Assembly (NCBI GenBank): GCA_964564785.1
Contig: CAZMCT010000080.1
Span: forward strand, 1 to 19,356
Source of the DNA: CAZMCT01 sp964564785
GTDB lineage: Bacteria; Planctomycetota; Phycisphaerae; UBA1845; Fen-1342
Length of the DNA stretch: 19,356 bases
Reading direction: 5' to 3'
Shown here one piece after another: positions 1-7,299 of the stretch. The position numbers and the translations under genes were made by a program. Below the pieces are notes generated by a model. It saw only the letters and a program-made list of their open reading frames with translations. It did not search any database and was not told the origin of the DNA. Position 1 is the stretch's first letter; every line of letters starts with the position of its first letter.

Positions 1-2
1 CG

Positions 3-266
3 CGGCTGTACCGCTGGCTGGCCGGCACGGCCGCCGCCGCCGCGGCCGCCGCAGCCGTTCTGATTGCGTTCCTGCCCGAGCCGGCGCCGGTCCAGCCTGC
101 GGGCGTGGCCCGGGCGACGCTCGTTGGCCCGGAAATAACGGCCGGGGGGGTGGCCGTGGCACGAATCGCCGGGCCGGCGGAAAACCTCGAACAACCTCAG
201 CGGCTTTTCCTTGTCGATCCTGATGTGCGAGCCGTGCCGACGGACGGCCCGGCGGGCTATTTCTGA
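3..266 (+). CDS. C-terminal end of a small membrane protein (partial)
   Basis: An open frame enters from the left edge (first full codon at 3) and stops at 264-266. The visible 87 residues begin with RLYRWLAGT, then an alanine-rich hydrophobic stretch running into VLIAFLPEP that fits one membrane segment. A tail of about 60 residues ends in GPAGYF. No catalytic motif is visible. Only 11 bp separate it from the downstream secreted STN-like gene, so the two are probably co-transcribed. One transmembrane helix followed by a short exported tail, next to an STN protein, would fit the end of an anti-sigma factor of the ECF/FecR type. That is a guess from layout, since the diagnostic N-terminus is outside the window. 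Confidence 0.6.
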   Translation, partial: RLYRWLAGTAAAAAAAAAVLIAFLPEPAPVQPAGVARATLVGPEITAGGVAVARIAGPAENLEQPQRLFLVDPDVRAVPTDGPAGYF

Positions 267-277
267 GGCGCTGTCCC

Positions 278-1366
278 ATGCCCAAACACACGTGGAACGG
301 ACGATCGCGGCGGGTTGCGGGTGTGGCGCTGCTGCTGGCGGCGGGGCTGTCGACGGCCCGCGCTCAGGCCCTCCGCGGCCTGGTCGACGCCGCGCTCGAC
401 CAGCAGGTCACGAAAAAGATCGAGATCAGCGAGCGGCCGTTCCGCGAGGGTCTTGCCGAGCTCGAGAAAGCCACCGGCCTGCGCTTCCGGCTGGATCCGC
501 AGGCGCTGGACTGGATGCCCTACGGCGAGCAGACGCGGATCGAGCTCGTGATCGACAACCTCAGCGTGCGGGCCGCCCTGACCCGGATCTTCGACGGCCT
601 CGGCCTCGCGCTGCGGGTCGCGGGCGACGACGTCCTCATCGAACCCGCCCCCGTGCTCGACCGCCTTGGCCGGCGACTGACGATCGACGAGGTCCGGCTC
701 CTCCAGGAGCTGGCGGCGAACTCGTGGTCGGCGATCGCCGGGAGCGTCAAGTTCGAGTATCGCCTGCCGCCCGAGGGCGAGCCGCACCGGGCACTCGAGG
801 CGGCGCTCAGGGACGCCCCGCCGGGCCCGGCCAGCGCCCAGCTCGAGGGCGCCACGCAAGCGCTCGGCCTCGTGTGGGTGCCCAGCGGACGGACGGTGGC
901 CATCTACAGCCAGCAGGAAGCGGTCGCGCAGCGGCTCGACCGGCCGCTCGATTTGAATTACCGCCAGGTCGCCCTGGACGAGTTCCTGGTGGACCTCGGC
1001 AGACGGATCGGACTCACGGTGCGGTTCCAGCCCGGTGCGCTCCAGAAGGTGAACGCGTCCAACCGGCAGGTCGATTTCGTCCAGCGGGGCACGAGCGTCC
1101 GGCAGGTGCTCGAGCTGATCGTCGGCCGCACGGGCCTGACGTTCGAGATCGTGCCCGACGGGATCGTGGTGGCGGCGGCGGGCGCGGACGCCGGTTCGGC
1201 CGCGCCGGGCGGGCGGGTGGTGGCGATTTTGCGCGTGCCGGTCGGCAGCGACGGGACTACGATTGATTATCTGCTGCGTGAAGACGAGCTGCCGGCGGAG
1301 TTTCGCAAGCTGCGGGACCGGAAGATGCCGGAGGTGATCGAGTTGCTGCGGACGGCGTTGCGTTAG
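278..1366 (+). CDS. Secreted protein with STN-like (secretin/TonB N-terminal) modules
   Basis: This 362-aa protein starts with a clear Sec signal peptide: basic MPKHTWNGRSRR, hydrophobic core VAGVALLLAAG, likely cleavage after STARA near residue 29. Residues about 48-123 and 223-299 share a pattern: a beta strand (KIEIS, PLDLNY), a helix ending in GLRF or GLTVRF, a strand, then a repeat of SVRAALTRIF or SVRQVLELIV before GLAL or GLTFEI. This is typical of STN modules found in secretins and TonB-dependent transducers. A weaker module may lie at 157-210. No barrel or secretin core follows, so the protein is probably a periplasmic sensor, or an adaptor for a secretin or envelope complex. It follows the preceding membrane-protein gene by 11 bp. 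The family assignment is by pattern only; the exact role is unknown. Confidence 0.75.
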   Translation: MPKHTWNGRSRRVAGVALLLAAGLSTARAQALRGLVDAALDQQVTKKIEISERPFREGLAELEKATGLRFRLDPQALDWMPYGEQTRIELVIDNLSVRAALTRIFDGLGLALRVAGDDVLIEPAPVLDRLGRRLTIDEVRLLQELAANSWSAIAGSVKFEYRLPPEGEPHRALEAALRDAPPGPASAQLEGATQALGLVWVPSGRTVAIYSQQEAVAQRLDRPLDLNYRQVALDEFLVDLGRRIGLTVRFQPGALQKVNASNRQVDFVQRGTSVRQVLELIVGRTGLTFEIVPDGIVVAAAGADAGSAAPGGRVVAILRVPVGSDGTTIDYLLREDELPAEFRKLRDRKMPEVIELLRTALR

Positions 1367-1492
1367 GGGCCGGGCTCCGCACGGGCCGGCGATCCGCGGA
1401 CGACGTCGGGCACGAAGCCGCGGCTCGACGCGGGTTGCCGTGCGGCACTGCCGTCTCGGCAGTGCGATGAAGACGAAACGCGACGCGAGTGA

Positions 1493-1539
1493 GGCGGCTT
1501 CGTGCAACCCTCGGGCCACGAAGCCGCCCATTCCTTTTT
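1493..1539 (+). terminator. Rho-independent terminator-like hairpin
   Basis: A perfect 12-bp inverted repeat (GGCGGCTTCGTG at 1493-1504, its complement at 1517-1528) encloses a 12-nt loop. Six bases later a run of five T residues begins (1535-1539). It lies 127 bp after the stop of the STN-like gene and is the only clear hairpin plus T-tract in this gap, so it may end that operon. The distance and the short T-run keep confidence moderate. Confidence 0.5.
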
Positions 1540-1712
1540 CCGGGGGTGGCTTCCCGGGGGCGGGGGCGTTCTTCCAGCGGCCCACGGCCGCCGCCATTTC
1601 GAGGACGTCGCCGCGGCGACCGACGAGAAGTCTCGCGGGGGACGGGGAGGTCGAGGCCACCAGTCGTTGCCGCAGATTCGAGCTTGCGGCATACGTGGCC
1701 AGATTCCTCGTC

Positions 1713-1793
1713 GCTGCGCTCCGCGGAATGACACGTGGTGATGCGCTCCTCGGAATAATAAGTGGTGCTGCGCTCCGCGGAATGACCATCGTC
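1713..1793. repeat. 27-bp tandem repeat, three units
   Basis: Units begin at 1713, 1740 and 1767, so the period is exactly 27. The 20-base core GCTGCGCTCCGCGGAATGAC is identical in units one and three; unit two matches it at 16 of 20 positions. The minus strand reads GTCATTCCGCGGAGCG, a pattern resembling dispersed intergenic repeats of many environmental bacteria. A related GTCATTCCGAG occurs at 7497-7507. Confidence 0.8.
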
Positions 1794-1870
1794 ACGTTGC
1801 CCGAGGTCTCCTCATTGACGTCACAGAGCCCGCACCGTATGAACGTGCGTCGCAACCGAAGGAGTCCACC

Positions 1871-3004
1871 ATGACCGTCGACCTGCGCGGCCGTCACTTG
1901 CTTTCGATGAAGGACCTCTCGACCGCCGAAATCCGGGCCATTCTCGACCTGGCCCTCGACCTGAAGGCCCACCGCGATCGCTGGCACCGGGCCGCGCCGC
2001 TCGCCGGCCGCACGCTCGGGATGCTCTTCCAGAAGCCCTCGCTGCGGACGCGCGTCTCGTTCGAGACCGGCATGACGCGCCTCGGGGGCCATGCGATCTA
2101 CCTTTCGCCCGTGGATTTCAAGATCGGCGAACGTGAGACGACCGAGGACATCGCGACCGTGCTCGCCCGCTATGTCGACGCCATCATGGCCCGCGTGTTC
2201 GGCCACGACATCGTGGTCGACTTGGCCAAGTACGCGACTTGCCCCGTGATCAACGGCCTGAGCGACTTCGAGCACCCCTGCCAGATCCTGGCCGACCTGC
2301 TGACCGTGGCCGAGCGCAAGAACCGGCTCGACGGCCTGACACTCAACTACGTCGGCGACGGCAACAACGTCGCGCACTCGCTGCTGTACGGCTGCGCCCG
2401 CGTGGGCATGAACATCACCGTGACCAGCCCGCCGGGCTACCAGCCGCAGCCCCGGGTGGTGGAGGAAGCCGCCGCGATCGGCCGCGAGCGGGGCGCGACG
2501 GTCCGCGTGGTGAGCGACCTGGCCGAGGGGGCCCGCGACGCCGACGCGCTGTACACCGACGTGTGGGCGTCGATGGGGCAGGAGGCGGAGGCCGCCGCCC
2601 GCAAGGAAAAGTTCCGCGGCTACCAGATCAACGCCGATCTCATGCGGCACGCGAAGCCGGATGCGATCATCCTGCACTGCCTGCCCGCGCACTACGGCGA
2701 CGAGATCGACTACGCCACCAGCCGCACACCCAACTCGGCCATCTTCGACCAGGCCGAGAACCGCATGCACGCTCAGAACGCCCTGTTGCTCATGCTGCTC
2801 GGCGCGGCCGGCCAGCCGAACGCGGCACGCGTCTCACCCGCGGCGGCCCGGGCGCCGCGCGCCTCAACACCCGCCCGCCGGGCGGCACCACCGAAGAAGA
2901 CCCCGGCTCCCGCGACAAAGCAATCCGCCGCGGCGGGCCGTACAAACAAGACCGCCCGTCCGAAGCGCAAGCCGTCCAGACCGGGCGGACGGGCACGCAG
3001 GTGA
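1871..3004 (+). CDS. argF: Ornithine carbamoyltransferase with basic C-terminal tail
   Basis: This enzyme transfers the carbamoyl group of carbamoyl phosphate to ornithine, making citrulline in arginine biosynthesis (cytoplasm). Visible family motifs are the carbamoyl-phosphate loop KPSLRTR (residues 56-61; leucine replaces the common threonine of STRTR), EHPCQ (134-138), the ornithine-side GDGNNV (162-167), SMGQE (234-238) and HCLPAH (269-274). The start at 1871 has AAGGAG six bases upstream. The catalytic fold ends near residue 313, the usual family length. Here 64 further residues follow, rich in Ala, Pro, Arg and Lys, with 18 basic and no acidic residues. Only 3 bp separate its stop from the molbindin-like gene. 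N-acetylornithine or other carbamoyltransferases are less likely alternatives. Confidence 0.93.
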   Translation: MTVDLRGRHLLSMKDLSTAEIRAILDLALDLKAHRDRWHRAAPLAGRTLGMLFQKPSLRTRVSFETGMTRLGGHAIYLSPVDFKIGERETTEDIATVLARYVDAIMARVFGHDIVVDLAKYATCPVINGLSDFEHPCQILADLLTVAERKNRLDGLTLNYVGDGNNVAHSLLYGCARVGMNITVTSPPGYQPQPRVVEEAAAIGRERGATVRVVSDLAEGARDADALYTDVWASMGQEAEAAARKEKFRGYQINADLMRHAKPDAIILHCLPAHYGDEIDYATSRTPNSAIFDQAENRMHAQNALLLMLLGAAGQPNAARVSPAAARAPRASTPARRAAPPKKTPAPATKQSAAAGRTNKTARPKRKPSRPGGRARR

Positions 3005-3007
3005 CCT

Positions 3008-3217
3008 ATGAAGTACGGTGCGCGAAACCAGCTCAAGGGCGAGGTCGTCGACGTCCGCTCGGGCGACGTGATGTGTCAGGTCAAGGTGCGGATTCCGGCC
3101 GAGTCGATCCTGTCTTCGGTGATGACGACCGAATCGCTGGCCGAGCTCGACCTGAAGAAGGGCGACCAGGTGACGGTGGTCGCCAAGGCCGTCAACGTGC
3201 TGCTGGTGCGCGAGTAG
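3008..3217 (+). CDS. Molbindin-like TOBE/Mop domain protein
   Basis: This 69-aa protein is almost entirely one Mop/TOBE domain. It has the typical ARNQLKGEVVDV start, a central strand with VKVRIP, the SSVMTTESLAELDLKKGD segment and a closing VTVVAKAVNVLLV. Such stand-alone domains (molbindins) bind molybdate or related oxyanions as oligomers and act in storage or homeostasis. The length matches the single-domain family. It starts 3 bp after the argF stop, so it is probably translated from the same message, although no functional link to arginine synthesis is known to me. No molybdate transporter or molybdopterin gene is visible nearby. The family call is fairly firm; the ligand is inferred. 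Confidence 0.8.
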   Translation: MKYGARNQLKGEVVDVRSGDVMCQVKVRIPAESILSSVMTTESLAELDLKKGDQVTVVAKAVNVLLVRE

Positions 3218-3258
3218 GGACTCCCGCTCCCCCCGAGCGCACGGGACGCGGGGAGTAG

Positions 3259-3327
3259 CGGCCTGCGGCTCGCCGGCCGACGCACGGACGGGACCGGCCT
3301 TCGGCTCGCAGGCCGACGCATGGACGG
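3259..3327. repeat. Imperfect direct repeat, two 33-bp copies
   Basis: Copies at 3259-3291 and 3295-3327 match at 30 of 33 positions with a 36-bp period, beginning CGGCCTGCGGCTCG and CGGCCTTCGGCTCG. Each copy can fold on itself (CGGCC...GGCCG). It lies in the 197-bp convergent gap between the molbindin-like gene and the alkaline phosphatase gene. No T-tract follows, so it is not an obvious terminator. Confidence 0.75.
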
Positions 3328-3414
3328 CAGCGCCCGCGCGGCTTCCCGGCGTGCGCTTCGCGCTCGGACTAATGATCGTTAGCTGAGAACGGGTCGCTCC
3401 GCAGCCGAGAGCCC

Positions 3415-4938
3415 TTACGCCCAGTCCGGCCGCGTCACGACGGGTGCCGCAGACGCGTAGGCCCGTGCCGCTTCGGCCGACATCTGCGGGTTCCGGTGCG
3501 TGATGTCCAACAGCGCGCACACCCGGTCGTACGCATCCGTATTCCGCAGCGCCCCGCCGAAGCGCTCCGCCCCCGGGCCGGCCGCCGTCAACAGCACCCA
3601 GTCCTGCGTGTGCTGCACACCGGTCCAGCCGATCCCGGTGTAATTGCCCAGCACCTGCCCCAGCACGCCGTGCAGGCACCGGTGCTGCTCGTGGATTTCC
3701 GCGGGCATTCGTCCGCAGGCCGCCTCAGCCACGCAGGTGGCCACGTCGGCCGGCACCGTGACGCCGAAACTGGTTTCCAGCGCGGTCGCGACCCGCTCGG
3801 CGGTGGGCCGCTCGCCGCAGTGGGCGGCGAACGTGTCGTAGGAAGCCGTGGCCCGTGCCAGCCGCTCGAAGCATTGCGTGCTCTTGCCGTAATCGTCCCC
3901 CACCCCGTTCAGACCCGGGTTCGAGTTTCCGTGGTCCGACGTGATCACCACGAGCGTGTCCGGCTGGCGGGCCTGGAACTCGAGCACCACCGCAATCGCA
4001 TCGTCAAACGCGAGCTGGTCCCACAGCATTCCGGCCGCATCGTTCGCGTGCGCGGCGTGGTCGACCCGGCCGCCCTCGACCTGAAGCAGGAAACCCGCCT
4101 CGCCCGCGAGGATGTCGAGCGCGGCACGCGTCATCTCGGCCAGCGTGGGCACCCGCTGGGCAAGCCGGGCGTCGGCCCGCTGGTCGATCGTGTACGGCAG
4201 GTGGCCGTCCGCGAACAGGCCCAGCACGCGCGGCGGCCGGTCGCCCGCGATCACCTGATCGCGAGTGTCCCAGAGCGCGTAGCCCTGTCCGGCGTACTCA
4301 CTCAGCAGGTCGGACTTGTCGGCGCGCAGCGCCGGATCGAAGAACTTCCGGCCGCCGCCCAGCAGGACGTCGGCCAGCGACAGGTACTGCGGCGCGATCT
4401 GTGGTTGGTCCTCACGGTTGGGCTCGATCGCGGCGAAGCCGGCCGGAGTGGCGTGCGTGATGGTCGTTGTCGTCACCAGCCCGAGCTTCATCCCCCGCGC
4501 GCGCACCAGCCGCCCGATCGGCTCCAGCTTCCGCCCGTCCGGCAGGACGTTCAGACTGCCGTTGATTACGCGCGATCCGCTGGCCAGCGCCGTGGAAGCC
4601 GCGGCCGAGTCCGTCACCAGCGACGTCAGCGATGCGGTCTCGAACACCCCATGGATCGCACCCGGCGTTTGCAGCAAACGCCACCAGGCCGTCCCTCGCC
4701 CGCGGGTGACCTGCGAGAACGGTTCGGCGAGCGAGGGCACTCCCATGCTCATGCCGTCCGAAATCATGAAGATGATGTTCCGCGGCCGGCCGGTGGCGGG
4801 GGGTAACGCGACCGGCCCGGCGGCTGCGCGCGCGTCGCCGCCCAGGGCCGCGCGCCCGCCGAGCCCGGACAGCCCCGCCAGACCCCCCAGCAGACCCAAT
4901 TCGATCAGCTCGCGACGACTCAGTCCGTCGGAACTCAT
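3415..4938 (-). CDS. Tat-exported alkaline phosphatase (PhoA family)
   Basis: This 507-aa enzyme hydrolyses phosphate monoesters outside the cytoplasm. The N-terminus carries a twin-arginine signal, SRRELIELG (residues 7-15), then a glycine/leucine-rich stretch ending near ARAAA. Family metal and catalytic residues are visible: D61 in MISDG, nucleophile S111 in VTDSAA, H162/T164 in THATPA, E288 and D293/H297 in VEGGRVDHAAH, D335/H336 in TSDHG, and a late histidine in GVQHTQDW. The frame stays open up to 5010. The ATG at 4938 is preferred because GGGGAG lies five bases upstream, the Tat motif follows at once, and a TATAAT box sits inside the longer version. It is transcribed away from the PHP gene and converges with the molbindin-like gene. 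Confidence 0.92.
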   Translation of the reverse strand: MSSDGLSRRELIELGLLGGLAGLSGLGGRAALGGDARAAAGPVALPPATGRPRNIIFMISDGMSMGVPSLAEPFSQVTRGRGTAWWRLLQTPGAIHGVFETASLTSLVTDSAAASTALASGSRVINGSLNVLPDGRKLEPIGRLVRARGMKLGLVTTTTITHATPAGFAAIEPNREDQPQIAPQYLSLADVLLGGGRKFFDPALRADKSDLLSEYAGQGYALWDTRDQVIAGDRPPRVLGLFADGHLPYTIDQRADARLAQRVPTLAEMTRAALDILAGEAGFLLQVEGGRVDHAAHANDAAGMLWDQLAFDDAIAVVLEFQARQPDTLVVITSDHGNSNPGLNGVGDDYGKSTQCFERLARATASYDTFAAHCGERPTAERVATALETSFGVTVPADVATCVAEAACGRMPAEIHEQHRCLHGVLGQVLGNYTGIGWTGVQHTQDWVLLTAAGPGAERFGGALRNTDAYDRVCALLDITHRNPQMSAEAARAYASAAPVVTRPDWA

Positions 4939-4992
4939 GCGCGCTCCCCGAATCTGAATTTGAGACTCTGGCCCACGCAGCCGAGCCGGGAG

Positions 4993-4998
4993 ATTATA
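4993..4998 (-). promoter_or_regulatory. Perfect -10 box (TATAAT) for the alkaline phosphatase gene
   Basis: On the minus strand TATAAT sits about 55 bp before the ATG at 4938. No good -35 is visible; the sequence 17 bp upstream is only CTTCCC-like. A regulator or an extended -10 element may compensate, but no clear Pho box was recognised. Confidence 0.45.
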
Positions 4999-5080
4999 GC
5001 GGGGCATCATGTTCGGGAAGCGCTAAAAACGTGTTGCGGTGCCCATTACACTGTCGGCCGCAAGAATTGGGATTCGACCC

Positions 5081-5836
5081 GTGCGCGTCGATCTTCACGT
5101 CCATGCCGCCGAGTGGTCCGCCTGCGCCGTCACCCCGGCCGAGCAAATGCTCCGCGCCGCGCAGGACGCCGGCCTCGACGGCGTGGCGCTGACCAACCAC
5201 GGCCGGCTGGTCCCGCCAGCACGCCGCGCCGAGCTGGCCGCGCAGTTCGCCCCGCTGGCTATCTGGCCGGGCATCGAGCTGACGCTGGGCGGCGAGGATC
5301 TGCTGGTGCTCGGGCTCGAGGAACCGAAGCTCGAAGCGCTGGATTGGACCTATCCCGACCTGCACGCCTTCGTGCGCGAGCGCGGAGGCTTTCTGGTTCT
5401 CGCCCACCCGTTCCGCTTCCGGGCGCAGGTCGCCCCGTTCATCTTCGAGCGGCCGCCGGATGCGATCGAGCTGCACAGCGCGAACATCGGGGCCGACGAC
5501 GAGCCGGCCATCCGTGAGCTGCACCGGGCGCTGGGCGGTGTGCTGCTGTGCAACTCGGACGCGCACTCCGCGGAGGAGGTCGGCGTGTACCACAGCTTGC
5601 TGCCGCGGCGGCCGGCCGACCTGGAGGACCTGTTCGCGCTGCTGCGGGCGGGTGCGGCCCAGCCGGGCATGCTGCCGGAGCGGGTTGCGCGGCTCAACGC
5701 GCGGGTGGCGGCCCGCGAAGCCGAGATTCGGGAGTTCATCAAGCGCGGCGACGATCGGCTGGCGTACCGCCGGGCGACCGGCCAGTGGGAAGGCTACTTC
5801 GACCGCGTGGCGCAGGGGAAGTCATACCGCATCTGA
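5081..5836 (+). CDS. PHP-domain metal-dependent phosphoesterase
   Basis: This protein of about 251 aa has the PHP metal-site motifs: DLHVH (residues 4-8), TNHG, a buried glutamate in GIELTLGGED, LAHPFRF, and NSDAHS late in the domain. PHP enzymes of this stand-alone size are usually cytoplasmic phosphoesterases acting on nucleotides or small phosphates; the substrate cannot be read from the sequence. The frame opens at a GTG at 5039, but the in-frame GTG at 5081 gives MRVDLHVH, the usual start of the family, with GGGA eight bases before it, so 5081 is chosen. Its last residues (GQWEGYFDRVAQGKSYRI) lie beyond the metal motifs. The next gene is convergent, 119 bp away. Confidence 0.8.
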   Translation: MRVDLHVHAAEWSACAVTPAEQMLRAAQDAGLDGVALTNHGRLVPPARRAELAAQFAPLAIWPGIELTLGGEDLLVLGLEEPKLEALDWTYPDLHAFVRERGGFLVLAHPFRFRAQVAPFIFERPPDAIELHSANIGADDEPAIRELHRALGGVLLCNSDAHSAEEVGVYHSLLPRRPADLEDLFALLRAGAAQPGMLPERVARLNARVAAREAEIREFIKRGDDRLAYRRATGQWEGYFDRVAQGKSYRI

Positions 5837-5955
5837 ATCCGAAATGCGGAAGCTGAACCGCGACAGTGAGGAGGGGGACTCCCATCGCACGGCGCGTGAC
5901 GGCTCCCGCACGCTCGCGGCTCGGACGGACCGCGCGCCGCGCGCAACTCTCGGGC

Positions 5956-7299
5956 TCAACCCGGCGGCACGACCATCCACTGCGCCGCTTTGATCTTCTC
6001 CTCCAACGCTTTGACCGCCTCGGCCGACGGAGGCGCGCTGTCGCGATAGCGTGCGAACGGATCGCCGCACAGGATCTTCTCGTCCCCGCCGCGGAAGAAG
6101 AAGTGCTCCAGCCCCCAGGCGTAGTCGCTGTTGCGCATGTTCTTGTAGCCCTCGCCCAGGTAGCTCGAGCCGTCGGGCTTCAGCGACTCGATGAGCTCGG
6201 TGCAATAGCCCGCGAAGCCGCTGGTCGACTGCGGCGACGCGGCCCCGTAATACGCGATCGTGCACGTGTCGGGCGAGAACAGCAGGTTGTTGCCCAGCGC
6301 CCGCTCGTACACCGGCGTGATGTAGTCGCCCCGGAAGTTGCCGTTGCTGCACCCGCTGGTGGTAACGATGTTGGCGGCCGTGCCCTGGAACGTGCTGAAG
6401 TCCATTTTCAGCGACGCTTCCGGCTTGTCCTTCGCGTCCAGCCCGCTGATCACGCCCACCGCGTCCCAGTACCAGCCGCGCTGGTTGCCGTGCGCGATGA
6501 TGTGCGCGTGCTGCCAGCGCTGGAGCGTGAACGCCGTCAGGAAGTCGCGCGGGCCGAATTCCTCCTTGCGCTTGTTCGGCCGGAACGTGCCCTCGTCCTG
6601 ACCCTCCTTGCTCCAGATGTACAGCTTCTGGGCCAGCGGCTTCATCGTGTCCTTGAACAGCACCGTCCAGCCTTCACAAATCTCCACCCCGGTCACGTTG
6701 CCCGCCATCCACAGCATCTGGTCGCGGCCCACGATCTCGCCGCCATAGTAGCGGTCCAGCTTGTCCAGCCAGACCTTCAGGTGCTTCACCTGCGCCGCCC
6801 GGTCGTCGGCCGGGGCCGGCGGCACCCACCAGCTCGTCCAGATCTCGGTCGGGTTCTTCACCCGGTCGTTCCTGATCTCGCTGTCCTGGTAAACGCCATC
6901 CCCGTTGGCGTCCGTGTACCGGGCATCGAAGTCCTCGTAGAACAGCGTGAGGGGGATGAGGATTTCCTTTGGATCGCCTTTCAGCGCGTGCGGCAGCGGG
7001 CCGACCAAGATCGCCCCCACCAGCGGGGGATCGTGCTGCTCGTACTCCCGCCGGAGAATCTCGCGGATCGCCGGCGGTTGCATCTCCATGTACGCATCCG
7101 GCCGCGGCACCACCGCGATGCGGTGCAGCTTCAGTACGTGCTCGGCGTAGCGCGCCAACCCGGCCTCGAGTTCCGGATACATGGACTTGTCGACCAGCAC
7201 CAGCGCCCGGCCGGCGGGCGCGGGCGGCGGGACGGGGCTCTGGGCCGCGACGACCGACACGACCAGCAGAGAAAGCACAAGCGTCAGCGGGCGAGACAT
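5956..7299 (-). CDS. Secreted caspase-fold protein, gingipain (C25)-like
   Basis: This 447-aa protein has a signal peptide (MSRPLTLVLSLLVVSVVAAQ, cleavage near residue 19). The hydrophobic AILVGPLP (96-103) resembles the gingipain strand that ends in a GD or GP turn. Residues 130-141 form a canonical EF-hand-type loop (DANGDGVYQDSE) followed by PTEIW. The clan CD signature is present: hydrophobic strand plus H270-G in AHIIAHGNQRGW, and strand plus C317 in IVTTSGCSNGNF, where these family members carry the His/Cys dyad. KILCGDPFARYR (409-418) matches the closing GDP motif of C25 peptidases. It is therefore probably an exported cysteine peptidase of the C25/caspase fold, but no adhesin, propeptide or sorting domain is visible. 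AGGAG lies eight bases before the start. Confidence 0.7.
   Translation of the reverse strand: MSRPLTLVLSLLVVSVVAAQSPVPPPAPAGRALVLVDKSMYPELEAGLARYAEHVLKLHRIAVVPRPDAYMEMQPPAIREILRREYEQHDPPLVGAILVGPLPHALKGDPKEILIPLTLFYEDFDARYTDANGDGVYQDSEIRNDRVKNPTEIWTSWWVPPAPADDRAAQVKHLKVWLDKLDRYYGGEIVGRDQMLWMAGNVTGVEICEGWTVLFKDTMKPLAQKLYIWSKEGQDEGTFRPNKRKEEFGPRDFLTAFTLQRWQHAHIIAHGNQRGWYWDAVGVISGLDAKDKPEASLKMDFSTFQGTAANIVTTSGCSNGNFRGDYITPVYERALGNNLLFSPDTCTIAYYGAASPQSTSGFAGYCTELIESLKPDGSSYLGEGYKNMRNSDYAWGLEHFFFRGGDEKILCGDPFARYRDSAPPSAEAVKALEEKIKAAQWMVVPPG

Larger units (their letters stand above)
1367..1870. other. 504-bp intergenic region with hairpins and a tandem repeat
   Basis: No convincing gene lies here; open frames on both strands are arginine/proline-rich shadows. 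It contains a tight hairpin (9-bp stem 1445-1453/1457-1465, 3-nt loop), a stronger terminator-like hairpin at 1493-1539, and a three-unit 27-bp tandem repeat at 1713-1793. Just before argF is a good Shine-Dalgarno AAGGAG at 1859-1864. Confidence 0.7.

Noticed and set aside
1445..1465. Perfect 9-bp hairpin as a terminator
   Set aside because: No T-tract follows; the hairpin at 1493-1539 is the better candidate.
257..2770. Long minus-strand open frame of 837 codons
   Set aside because: It is antisense to the STN-like gene and argF, is arginine/histidine-rich with no family motifs, and runs through the intergenic repeat. It is a GC-rich shadow.
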